This document shows positions 35,461 through 44,071 of a stretch of DNA of 64,000 nucleotides, piece after piece; the first letter of the stretch is position 1, and every line of letters begins with the position of its first letter. The position numbers and the translations under genes were made by a program. Source of the stretch: Spirosoma sp. 48-14 (GTDB lineage: Bacteria; Bacteroidota; Bacteroidia; Cytophagales; Spirosomataceae); assembly GCF_001898575.1 (NCBI RefSeq), contig NZ_MKUD01000070.1, forward strand, positions 62,001 through 126,000, given 5' to 3'. Below the pieces are notes generated by a model. That model saw only the letters and a list, made by a program, of their open reading frames with translations, made no database searches and was not told the DNA's origin.

Positions 35461-35949
35461 TTAGTGAATGGCCAGCAGATCAATCTGGAAGACAAGAATC
35501 GAATGGGCGGGAATATCTCCCTGCTGTTGATCGCCATAGGCTAACGAAGGTGGTAAATACAACGTAATTCGGCCACCCGGTGCAATAAGCGGAATTCCTT
35601 CCTGCCAGCCCACAATTAGTTGATTAAGGCCAAAGCGAACGTCATCCCCACTATCGAAACGGGTGCCATCGGTTAAATGTCCCTCATAATTGACACTGAC
35701 GTTGGAGCAAACAGTGGGTTTAGCGCCACTACCCGCGTTCTGAATGGTGTAATAGAATCCCCGCTTATCGGCAGTAGCCTTAATCTGTTTCGATTCGATG
35801 AATTGTTTGAGCTGCGCTATTTCCTGGTCAGGCGCTGTTATTGTGACTGGCGTTGGTTCACAGGGGGGCTGATTGGATGACTGACAATTCGCTAGAAGAC
35901 AAAGACTGATTAGTCCGATTCCAGCCGTAGTGAATAAGGTTCTAAACAT
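35461..35949 (-). CDS. FKBP-type peptidyl-prolyl isomerase lipoprotein
   Basis: The 162-residue product has a lipoprotein signal with lipobox LLANC (Cys22) and one FKBP domain (about 60-160; VSVNYEGHLTDGTRFDSG, FGLNQLIVGWQEGIPLIAPGGRITLYLPPSLAYG, IPAHSILVFQIDLL). The ligand-pocket Tyr, Phe-Asp and Trp of the family are present. It helps fold envelope proteins through proline isomerisation. It is upstream of the GH43 gene but probably has its own promoter. Confidence 0.93.
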   Translation of the reverse strand: MFRTLFTTAGIGLISLCLLANCQSSNQPPCEPTPVTITAPDQEIAQLKQFIESKQIKATADKRGFYYTIQNAGSGAKPTVCSNVSVNYEGHLTDGTRFDSGDDVRFGLNQLIVGWQEGIPLIAPGGRITLYLPPSLAYGDQQQGDIPAHSILVFQIDLLAIH

Positions 35950-36568
35950 AGTCGCAAGGTAGGGCTTTTCCGAAAGAGTTTCTCATGGGAGTGCGACCTT
36001 ACTCGTATCCATGTGATTGGTTGACCCGTCAGCGTAACAAGCTCACACATAAAAGCGAGCTTAGTCTGTTGCTCATTTGCTGAAAGGGCTATTCTAGTAA
36101 ATGGCTGGAAGCTTGTAAATCGTAAATTTTTTGAAAAATTATCGGCTCTTTTTTCAGTAGCGAAAACAATTCTTGCTGTAAGTCGTTTTATACGTACAAT
36201 CGCTGATAGACGGGGATGCTGTGAAAAGCACCTGATTAGAGATAATAACTGTTCTAGTAAGCGAATCAAAAGCCAGGTGATCTCGTGTCGTCTGGCTTTC
36301 TTTTTTGTGATAAAGGCTTGGTCAGTAACCCGCCGTCGTTGCAGTTGATTTCCTGGGCCAATTGGTAAGGCATAGCAGAATAAGTGTATGAGATTAAAAC
36401 AATTTGTTTACTCTTCGACTTCCACAACCAATCAATGTTGAGTAAGCCGATGAAACCTGTTTTCCGTTTCCAACCTCCCATTTTTCGTAGTTGTTGGGTT
36501 GACCGTTCCATGATAGCCTTTCTGGTTTTGACAGTTATCGGCATGCCATTTTATCCTATTCATTCTGT
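35950..36568. other. 619-base gap without a supported gene
   Basis: Divergent promoters of the FKBP and FAD/NAD(P) genes should lie here. Overlapping short frames exist on both strands but none has family features. The one clear structure is a terminator-like hairpin at 36268-36306 on the plus strand. Confidence 0.5.
36268..36306 (+). terminator. Orphan terminator-like hairpin
   Basis: AAAGCCAG (36269-36276) pairs with CTGGCTTT (36292-36299) and is followed by CTTTTTT, the only textbook stem plus U-tract in this gap. No plus-strand gene precedes it, so it could end a small RNA made from 36.0-36.3 kb. Confidence 0.5.
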
Positions 36569-38302
36569 ATGCCATCCATAACGCGCCGACTGCACATTGC
36601 CATTCTGGGTGGAGGCCCCAGCGCTTTGTTTATTTACAAACGACTAGTTGAATCCCAGCGTACTGATTTACAGATTGATATCTTTGAGCGGTCGAGCCAG
36701 TTGGGAGCCGGGATGCCGTACAGTAAAGCCGGGGCTTGCTCAGAACATGTAACGAATGTTTCGGGTAATGAAATTCCAGAGCTGGTCACCTCCTTGCCGG
36801 AATGGATAAAAAACCAGCCGGTTGACCAATTGAAACCCTTTCAACTGGACCCTTCTACGATCAGCCCTTACCGCGTAGTTCCTCGCTTACTCTTTGGCCA
36901 ATACCTGGCTGCCCAGTTTGATTTACTGCAACAGCAGGCCTTGGTTCGTGGAGTCGATACCCAGGTCCACCTCAACTGCCCGGTGATTGACATCCGCGAT
37001 GAGCCAGACCGTCAGCAAACTTGGGTGCAAACCACGGACCAACACTGGCACTGCTTCGATAAGGTAATTATCTGTACGGGCCATTACTGGCCGATCCGCC
37101 ATGAAGGCAAGGTACCGCACTACTTCGATTCGCCTTACCCACCCACCAAACTGGCTCATACGTTCAATCATCCCGTTGCCATTCGGGGCGCATCGCTGAC
37201 AGCCATCGACGCCATACGCACGTTGGCGCGTCATAATGGCCATTTCGAGGCTGATGCTACGGATCGACTTACTTATCATCGAGCTGAAACATCTCCTGAT
37301 TTCAAACTGGTATTGCATTCGCGCGAGGGGCTGCTACCTGCCATTCGGTTTCATCTGGAAGAGCCGCTCATTTCGCAGGATGATCAGCTAAGTCCAGAGA
37401 TGATTGCGGCTAATCGGCAACAAAATCAAGGATTTTTGTCACTGGATTTCGTTTTCGAAAAAGCGTTTAAAGACGCTTTCCGGCAAAAAGATCCTGCGTT
37501 TTATGCGCGCATTCGTAACCTGAATCTGGAGGATTTCGTTGAACAGGTGATGGCGATGCGGGAACAACAGGATCCATTTGTGCTTTTTGCCAACGAATAT
37601 CAGCAGGCCGAACAGTCTATTCATCAACGGCAGTCCATCTACTGGAAAGAAATGCTGGCGGTACTGAGTTATGCTTTGAATTACCCCGCTAAATACTTTT
37701 CAGCAGAAGATATGCAGCGGTTAAAAACGGTGCTGATGCCGTTGATTTCTATAGTCATCGCTTTTGTTCCGCAGAGTTCAGCCCGAGAGCTATTGGCTTT
37801 ATACGAAGCTGGATTACTGACACTTATACCCGTTGGCGGAGATAGTGAGGTGATTGCCCATCCACAGGGCGGAGCAACCTATCAGTATCTGGATGCGGAA
37901 AATCGCCCTCAGTCGGTGTACTATCACACATTCGTGGATTGTATCGGTCAGCCGCATCTGGCTTTTGAGGAGTTCCCCTTCAAGAGCTTGCTAACTGGCA
38001 AAACGATTAGCCCGGCCCGCTTACAGTATCAATCGGATGAGCAGGGTCGGGCTGCCTGCCAGCAAGGTCAGGAAGGAGTAGAGTTGTCGACTGATGGGAA
38101 GTATTATCTGAAAGTGCCAGGTTTAGCCATCAATGATGACTTTCAGGTTGTTGATCAGCAGGGACAGCCAAACCCGCGCTTATACATTATGGCCGTGCCG
38201 CACATCGGGGGCTATAATCCCGACTACTCGGGGCTTGATTTCGCAGAAGCAGCTTCGGATCGCATTGGCCATCGGTTGCTGACCGATAATCCGAAAGCCT
38301 GA
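36569..38302 (+). CDS. FAD/NAD(P)-binding protein (NAD_binding_9 type)
   Basis: The 577-residue cytoplasmic protein starts with a Rossmann FAD motif (IAILGGGPSALFIYKRL, Gly14-16) and IFERSSQLGAGMPYS, the hallmark of the FAD-NAD(P)-binding family PF13454. Relatives include putative hydroxylases and reductases of unknown substrate. KVIICTGHYWP marks the second nucleotide-binding strand. The C-terminal part has PHIGGYNPDYSGLDFAEAAS. A 43-nt gap separates it from the DUF3891 gene on the same strand, so they are probably co-transcribed. Confidence 0.82.
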   Translation: MPSITRRLHIAILGGGPSALFIYKRLVESQRTDLQIDIFERSSQLGAGMPYSKAGACSEHVTNVSGNEIPELVTSLPEWIKNQPVDQLKPFQLDPSTISPYRVVPRLLFGQYLAAQFDLLQQQALVRGVDTQVHLNCPVIDIRDEPDRQQTWVQTTDQHWHCFDKVIICTGHYWPIRHEGKVPHYFDSPYPPTKLAHTFNHPVAIRGASLTAIDAIRTLARHNGHFEADATDRLTYHRAETSPDFKLVLHSREGLLPAIRFHLEEPLISQDDQLSPEMIAANRQQNQGFLSLDFVFEKAFKDAFRQKDPAFYARIRNLNLEDFVEQVMAMREQQDPFVLFANEYQQAEQSIHQRQSIYWKEMLAVLSYALNYPAKYFSAEDMQRLKTVLMPLISIVIAFVPQSSARELLALYEAGLLTLIPVGGDSEVIAHPQGGATYQYLDAENRPQSVYYHTFVDCIGQPHLAFEEFPFKSLLTGKTISPARLQYQSDEQGRAACQQGQEGVELSTDGKYYLKVPGLAINDDFQVVDQQGQPNPRLYIMAVPHIGGYNPDYSGLDFAEAASDRIGHRLLTDNPKA

Positions 38303-38345
38303 TCGATTACAGCTCGAAGCAACGAAACACAGCTAGTTTACCTTT

Positions 38346-39080
38346 ATGATTGTTACCAGTAAAGATTTTGGGTGGGAGGTGATCCATCAACAGGCCCACG
38401 GCTTGTTAGCTTTTCAACTGGCCCTGCATTGGGCACCTGATAAACGACCGATTAGCTGGGCCGAGACCCTGGTGGCGCTTACGGAACACGACGACGGACA
38501 GGATACCTGGGAGGCACGCCACCATCTCACACAGGCGGGGGCTCCTCTGGACTTTACCATACAGCAGTATTCAGTAGCACAGGCCCAGCGAATGGTAGAG
38601 ATCGCTCTGGAGAAAAGTCGCTGGAACGCTCTGATGGTGTCAATGCACGCTTCATTTCTGTATGAGCCCCTTCGCAAGGAACAGGCGGAGCTGAAAGAAT
38701 TTCTGGACCAACAGCGTAAGAATCAGCGCGATTGGCTGCGAATGATGAAGGCTACAACAGCCGAGGCACAGTATGCTTACGCTTTTTTGCAGTGGTGTGA
38801 TGCCTTCTCGTTGCTCTTATGTCAGGATAAGATACCTGTCGATGGTCGGCGATTGGAAATTAGCCGGGGACCAGACGATGTACCGTATTTTGTTGCCAAA
38901 GCGCCCGACGATTCGCTATGCGTCGATCCCTGGCCTTTTGACGTAGACTCCTTTGTGGTAGGCGTTGAAGCTTTTCAGCTAAACCAATTAGCCTTTAAAA
39001 ATGATAAGGAGTTGTATGATGCGATTCAACAGGCTGATATTCTTCGCCATGAGTGGCGGATCAGTAATACAGCTCGCTAG
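38346..39080 (+). CDS. DUF3891 family protein
   Basis: The 244-residue protein matches DUF3891: the start WEVIHQQAHGLLAFQLALHW, ALTEHDDGQDTW with a His-Asp-Asp cluster, VSMHASFLYEP and FLQWCDAFSLLLCQ. The arrangement of conserved His and Asp residues (QQAHG, EHDDGQ, MHASF, QWCDA) recalls HD-domain-like metal phosphohydrolases, which is my inference. It has no signal peptide and follows the FAD/NAD(P) gene by 43 nt. Function is unknown. Confidence 0.82.
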   Translation: MIVTSKDFGWEVIHQQAHGLLAFQLALHWAPDKRPISWAETLVALTEHDDGQDTWEARHHLTQAGAPLDFTIQQYSVAQAQRMVEIALEKSRWNALMVSMHASFLYEPLRKEQAELKEFLDQQRKNQRDWLRMMKATTAEAQYAYAFLQWCDAFSLLLCQDKIPVDGRRLEISRGPDDVPYFVAKAPDDSLCVDPWPFDVDSFVVGVEAFQLNQLAFKNDKELYDAIQQADILRHEWRISNTAR

Positions 39081-39085
39081 GGTCG

Positions 39086-39117
39086 AGTGCCCGATTCGAG
39101 TAACCGAATCGGGCACT
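39086..39117 (+). terminator. 13-bp perfect hairpin after DUF3891
   Basis: AGTGCCCGATTCG (39086-39098) pairs exactly with 39105-39117 around a 6-nt loop, 5 nt after the stop codon. No U-tract follows. Confidence 0.75.
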
Positions 39118-39159
39118 AAGCTTCCGAAGAGTCGGTACGGAATCCTTTTCCCTGATCAT

Positions 39160-39867
39160 CTAGGGCAGATCCGTACAAAAGGCGAGGCTGGTTTTTAGAT
39201 CAGTTTCCCGATTGAAATTGATTGAGTTCTCTTTCAGGTATTGCTTGACGGCCTGTTTGTTTTTAGCGAATAAATGCAGAAATCCGGCTTGGCTTGCCGG
39301 ATGAAATTTGCCGTTGCTATCCCGTAATCTGAACTCCTCTTTTTTTGAAAATAACATATCGCTATGGGTGTCTAATCGGGCTAATGATCCGTTGACACCT
39401 GAATAGGTCGTGGTGGTTCGTATCGCTGAGGCACCCGTCGATTGTTTGTAGCCACCTTCCTTTTCCCGGTCAATTAAAACCATGGTTCGTTTAATCAGCA
39501 GCTGGGCTGAACGATAGGCTGATGCCAGCTGCCAATAGGTCTTTGGGTACTCATAATAAAACGAGTCGGGGCCGATAATCACGAGCTGAACGGTGGGGTC
39601 ATTTTCTAAGGCCAGTGTATCGCCGGTAGCGTTAATAAAATGCATCTCATTCAAAAATAGATTGTAGTTGAACCGGGCTGCCGACGACTTATTGGAGGTA
39701 TAAACAAGCTTTCCCATTGTAAAAGCCGGGTATTGGTAACGGTCATTGAAGGAGAGAGAATTTGTCAGATTCTCTCCCGCTTTGACCCGGATATACTGAT
39801 TGCTCTGCGCAGCGACCATCGACTGCATACCAATCAACAAGAAACAAATGAGCGATAAAAATTTCAT
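39160..39867 (-). CDS. Secreted protein of unknown function
   Basis: The 235-residue product has a signal peptide (MKFLSLICFLLIGMQSMVAAQ). I prefer this ATG over one 36 nt upstream. The mature part begins with beta-rich segments (YQYPAFTMGKLVYTS, FLNEMHFINATGDTLAL) typical of small secreted Cytophagales proteins. It ends with a helical part (FAKNKQAVKQYLKENSINF). No known domain is recognised. It lies 27 nt after the stop of the large MG/plug protein gene, so the two are likely one transcript and may be partners. Confidence 0.65.
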   Translation of the reverse strand: MKFLSLICFLLIGMQSMVAAQSNQYIRVKAGENLTNSLSFNDRYQYPAFTMGKLVYTSNKSSAARFNYNLFLNEMHFINATGDTLALENDPTVQLVIIGPDSFYYEYPKTYWQLASAYRSAQLLIKRTMVLIDREKEGGYKQSTGASAIRTTTTYSGVNGSLARLDTHSDMLFSKKEEFRLRDSNGKFHPASQAGFLHLFAKNKQAVKQYLKENSINFNRETDLKTSLAFCTDLP

Positions 39868-39930
39868 GGCTAAGGATAATAGAGAAGTGTAACGGTGAAC
39901 CAACGCTTACTCGGGAAATAAATAGCTATG

Positions 39931-42900
39931 TTATTGAACCTGAATTAACTGAACCCCTAGTACCGGATGCCCATCAGCTGTAATGCCCTGAATGACCACG
40001 CGCAAGGTTCGCACAACGTCCGACAGTGGGAAACGGAGTTGGCTATGCCCCTGGCTATCGGTTTGCATGAGTGGCTTCCAGTATAATACATCGCGCTGAT
40101 CGACGGGGCCAGAAAGGTTGTTGGTTGGTGCCTCCGCATCGTAGCGGGGTACATAAAATTCACGCTGTACCGACGGATAGCCAATGAGTTTAACGGCCCT
40201 CATCCCCTCGCTAGGCATCGCGTTTCCACGCATAGACCGGGCACTTTTGGTGTAAAAAGCAATGACTCCATTTCCTCCCCGAGCACCGTATGTGCCAGTC
40301 GTAATAGCGCTTTTCAACACTTCAATACGTTCAATGTCGCTTGGACTAAAGAAAAACAAAGCCGTTCCATCGGGGTCTTCAATGGGCATACCGTCTATCA
40401 AATACAAAGGTTGTGAACCCATGACAAAGCTAGTCGTTCCGCGTATCGAGACACGATAGGAAAGCGCTACCGCTGCTCCTACGCGTTTAACCGTCACGCC
40501 CGTCAAGCGCCCTTGAAGCATTTCGTATAGATTCTGGTAGGCTGGCGATTTCTCATCGACTACAATAACAGCATCGGCCTCATGGTGCAAACTACGCTGC
40601 TGAATATCCTCGGGTCTTTTATCGAATTTTTGCGCTCGCACGGTCACTTCGCTTAGCTCCTTCGCCGTTTTATCGCGGTAAAAATCGGTGTTTGCTTCCT
40701 GCCGAATTCGAGCCGCTTCCAGTTGAGCTTTCATCGTCGACCAGTTTGGCATATCGATTGGCATGCTGGTGGGCTCCCATCGTTGCCCCGGTTTTTCCTG
40801 AACCAGAAAGGCGTCTTTAGCCGAAAGGGTATGCTGCTTACGATCGGCGATTTTCGTTACTAATTGTACCGTATCGGCAATGGCCATCCCCGCCAGCTGG
40901 AAACGCCCCTGCTCATCAGCAATTGTTGATTTAACGAACGATTGTCTGGGGCCTGTCGACATTACGGTGATCTGGGCACCGGGTATGGGGGCTTTTTGGG
41001 CATTCAAAATACGACCTCTTAAGGATATGCCACCAAGCGAATCCGCTTCGGGCGTGCCACTAACTCGTCGCCAGCCCTGGGTCAGCAGCAGGTCGTCCAG
41101 CGCTCGACGGGTTTCGGACGAGTGATTCATGACGTAGCTATTGGGGCTTTCGATACGGCCCCGAAGCTCTCCTGTTAGCAACAAGTGCGCTGACAATGTG
41201 GCGTTGGCGGTATCATCGGGCACCTGGCCTGCATCGGTAATCGACGCCGATAAAGCGGCCTGAGACGATGATCCATTATGGCTCAGATTGATGCTCAGGA
41301 TGGCTTGCTCGCGTGGCAGATACCGCTTTTTGTTAAAAGCCATTAGCACCCGCACCGGCGCAGTAAATTCGGGAACAAAAACTAGTCGCTCGGCTTGAGG
41401 GTTGGCGCTGGCATCGTACAGAGTGATTTGCGCCAGGCCTGGCAACCAGGTCATCATAGGCAGGCTTACCTTTGCTACCCCATGTTGCAGGAGAATTTTT
41501 CGTCCATCAAGTACACGGCCGTGTTGCTGAATCAGAATATAGGCGGAGTCGAGCGCGGTTCGATTAGTACTTAGTATGGTCAACGCCAGACGGGTTGTAT
41601 CGCTGGTTACATCGGCTGAAAGTAAGAGCCCTTCCGTTTCGGGTCTGGGTAACGGAACGCGCTGGGGCTGGTTGTTGTAGGCTATATCGGCATAATAGGT
41701 CCGCTGTGGCTTTGGCGTCAGCGAGATACTGCTCATACCTTGCCGATTCGTCTTAAATCGGGCGACTTCAGCCCCCAAATCGTCGATAATACGCCCTTCA
41801 ATGGTCAGGCCATGCCCATTCGGTTGCACAATTTTTACACCTAGCCGTGCTGCTAAACCCGAAATCCAGCGACCTCCTTCTGGTAAAATCTGAACATCAG
41901 CCTGTTGAGCGATAGAATCACTGCGTATAGATGCGTTGGGCCGAAGCAGATTATAGACGGCTACAGACCGCTCGAACGCAGGACGTTGCTGGGCGTCGTC
42001 TTCATCGGTATAAGCGCGAAGACGATAGGTTCCCGTTAGGAGTGTATCTGACAGGCGAAAACTGCCTTCACCGCGCCCGTCAATAATACGTACCCACTGG
42101 TGTTGCACGAGCCTGCCTGCTGACGACAGTAGATCAACATGAATAGCTGTTTCACCACTGGCTCGCAGGTAGCTAGCCGGGTCGAGTACATACGTACTCA
42201 TCCACAGCCGATCGCCCGTGGCGTAAAAAGGCTTATCGATGTGAACAAACACGGTAGGCGCCAGCAGCCTGAATCGCTCACTGAAAGCCGCTGCGATACG
42301 CTCCAGGCGAGTATCAGATGGCGCGAGCTTCCCTTGTGTAGCCAATGGTTCAGTCGAAAGCGTCTCTTTCGCCATGTCGCCGGGTTTCCAGTCGGCTGGC
42401 AACATAGTCGATAGCCGGTCATTCCCCATCGAGCCTTTGACTTCCAGGCCTTCCGGCATCGTAATAACCCCATCGACCGTCATTTGCAACTGACCTTTGG
42501 GTAGTCTCATTTCTGTGTAGGCATAACGAGCATCAGGATAAGGAGAGAAATTTGAATTTGCATTCGTGTAGAATACAATCAGCTTCATAGGCGAAACCAA
42601 TCGCCGTTCAGTCGATAGTCGGCCGGGTTGAATCAGCGTAGAGGTTTGAACGGGTATTAATCGTTTATAGTCATTAACCGCAGCCGAGAGGGTAATAGAA
42701 CGCTGTTCCAGGGATACCATTTTAGTCAAATCTTCCTGATAGACCAGAAAACCAGCCTCTTTGAACGTATTATTCGTCAGGCTAGCCATTAAATGGCGAA
42801 TAGATCCTTTGTAAGCGTTCAGTCGGTTCCGCTGGAAGCGGTTGGCTTCCCGTTCGTTTTCGGGTTTTAATTCATCAAAACGGGCCGTACCCCCATAATA

Positions 42901-43491
42901 CGCTTCTCCTGACGTACTACCGTCAAACTGTTGCAGATCATAAATTAGTCGATAACCCAGCGCCTGATTTTCGATAATCAAAGGCGTAGAAGCGGTTGCA
43001 TATAGATGATCTTTATCTTCTTTAAAGCTGAGAACATCACTGTTTACGAGCTGGCACTGCCCACCGAAGGGCTCGCCGAAGAGCAACTTTTTAAACTGAC
43101 GTAACTGCCGTTCTCTATTCTTCGGATTGCCCTTTACGGTTACAGCATCCAACGTTTGCTCACTGGCTTTCAGCCGAAAATTGGCTGTTTGCGGAGAGGT
43201 GTTGTCAAACCGGATTGTGCGTTTATCAGACTGATAGCCAACAAACGAGGCAACAATCTCAACCGTACCAAGAGGAATTCCAGTAAGGGTATACGTGCCT
43301 TTTTCGTCGGTGATAGCTCCTCGCGTTGATCCATTGATATAGACGTTGGCAAATGGCATGGGCTTTCCCGTTGTGGCATCTGCTACGGAGCCGGTCAATA
43401 AGGCTGTTGGCTGGCCATGAGCCAATAAGAATGATCCTAAAAACAGGAAGGCCGCTAACCAGCCGATGATGAATAAACTCCGCATAGTCAT
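39931..43491 (-). CDS. Large secreted protein: CarboxypepD-like, MG2-like and TonB plug domains, no barrel
   Basis: The 1186-residue protein has a signal peptide (about 1-26). A carboxypeptidase-regulatory-like domain follows (about 31-107; GSVADATTGKPMPFANVYI), then an alpha-2-macroglobulin-type MG2 region (about 415-500; VFVHIDKPFYATGDRLWMS) and further Ig-like domains. A TonB-receptor plug module lies near the C-terminus (about 980-1085; YEMLQGRLTGVTV, SQPLYLIDGMPI, SDIERIEVLKS, YGARGGNGVIAFY). After the plug only about 100 residues remain, so there is no beta-barrel. Similar proteins are common but uncharacterised in Bacteroidota. The plug may gate or occupy another receptor's barrel (speculation). 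It is followed by the unknown secreted protein. Confidence 0.88.
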   Translation of the reverse strand: MTMRSLFIIGWLAAFLFLGSFLLAHGQPTALLTGSVADATTGKPMPFANVYINGSTRGAITDEKGTYTLTGIPLGTVEIVASFVGYQSDKRTIRFDNTSPQTANFRLKASEQTLDAVTVKGNPKNRERQLRQFKKLLFGEPFGGQCQLVNSDVLSFKEDKDHLYATASTPLIIENQALGYRLIYDLQQFDGSTSGEAYYGGTARFDELKPENEREANRFQRNRLNAYKGSIRHLMASLTNNTFKEAGFLVYQEDLTKMVSLEQRSITLSAAVNDYKRLIPVQTSTLIQPGRLSTERRLVSPMKLIVFYTNANSNFSPYPDARYAYTEMRLPKGQLQMTVDGVITMPEGLEVKGSMGNDRLSTMLPADWKPGDMAKETLSTEPLATQGKLAPSDTRLERIAAAFSERFRLLAPTVFVHIDKPFYATGDRLWMSTYVLDPASYLRASGETAIHVDLLSSAGRLVQHQWVRIIDGRGEGSFRLSDTLLTGTYRLRAYTDEDDAQQRPAFERSVAVYNLLRPNASIRSDSIAQQADVQILPEGGRWISGLAARLGVKIVQPNGHGLTIEGRIIDDLGAEVARFKTNRQGMSSISLTPKPQRTYYADIAYNNQPQRVPLPRPETEGLLLSADVTSDTTRLALTILSTNRTALDSAYILIQQHGRVLDGRKILLQHGVAKVSLPMMTWLPGLAQITLYDASANPQAERLVFVPEFTAPVRVLMAFNKKRYLPREQAILSINLSHNGSSSQAALSASITDAGQVPDDTANATLSAHLLLTGELRGRIESPNSYVMNHSSETRRALDDLLLTQGWRRVSGTPEADSLGGISLRGRILNAQKAPIPGAQITVMSTGPRQSFVKSTIADEQGRFQLAGMAIADTVQLVTKIADRKQHTLSAKDAFLVQEKPGQRWEPTSMPIDMPNWSTMKAQLEAARIRQEANTDFYRDKTAKELSEVTVRAQKFDKRPEDIQQRSLHHEADAVIVVDEKSPAYQNLYEMLQGRLTGVTVKRVGAAVALSYRVSIRGTTSFVMGSQPLYLIDGMPIEDPDGTALFFFSPSDIERIEVLKSAITTGTYGARGGNGVIAFYTKSARSMRGNAMPSEGMRAVKLIGYPSVQREFYVPRYDAEAPTNNLSGPVDQRDVLYWKPLMQTDSQGHSQLRFPLSDVVRTLRVVIQGITADGHPVLGVQLIQVQ

Positions 43492-43665
43492 TGAATTGCC
43501 CTCTCAAAAGGACCACTGATAACTAATTATACCTATGGCTGTACTAGGCAATAGGCTGTGAATGGCAAGCGTGTAGATTGGACTGGAAAGCTTATCGTAA
43601 TCTCTGTTTATGAGGTCGTTGACAACGTTTGTCGTCGTTGGTAACTTTGCCCGTTTAAGCTATTT

Positions 43666-44044
43666 ATGTATATCCTCCGAACACGTATGTTTTGTATTCG
43701 CTCGCTTATAAGCTCCTCGTTTTTAGCTGCCCAAACAGTTGTATTTACGTTCGGACAGATAGTGCAACCCGGCGATGCAACGCACCGTAGTCAGATTGCT
43801 TCCGATCTGAGTGGGATCGATGGGTTATACGATGACCAGAATAGCCTGATTGCTATTCAAAATCGGCGTTGACCATCCGCTGGCCAGCGAACCTGCCCTG
43901 GGCGTTATGGTTGGGCGTCGGTTTTATTATATTGCCAATAGCCACTGGGATGCTTTCGATGAAGCGGGCAAATCCGTACCTAATTTCCCGGCTCAAAAAC
44001 CAACAGTTCTGGTATTCCCGCTGAATGAAAAGCTGGTAACTTAG
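43666..44044 (+). pseudogene. Remnant of an SMP-30/gluconolactonase-like propeller gene
   Basis: Two adjacent frames together match the end of a secreted SMP-30-like propeller. The first (43666-43872) has a signal-like start, then DLSGIDGLYDDQNSLIAIQN. The second, shifted frame (to 44044) continues HPLASEPALGVMVGRRFYYI and ANSHWDAFDEAG. Intact relatives have one uninterrupted frame with roughly 30 more residues between these pieces and several propeller blades before them. So a frameshift near 43858-43866 and internal deletions have destroyed the gene. It lies in the gap between two large minus-strand genes. Confidence 0.7.
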
Positions 44045-44071
44045 AAAGTACCTATAGCAGACAGAGTAGAC

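Noticed and set aside
35910-36544. Two short minus-strand frames upstream of the FKBP gene
   Set aside because: No family feature, odd composition, and one overlaps the FKBP start. A hairpin runs through the other.
36384-36581. Plus-strand frame before the FAD/NAD(P) gene
   Set aside because: One hydrophobic stretch only, overlaps the real start by 13 nt, and no ribosome site or family match.
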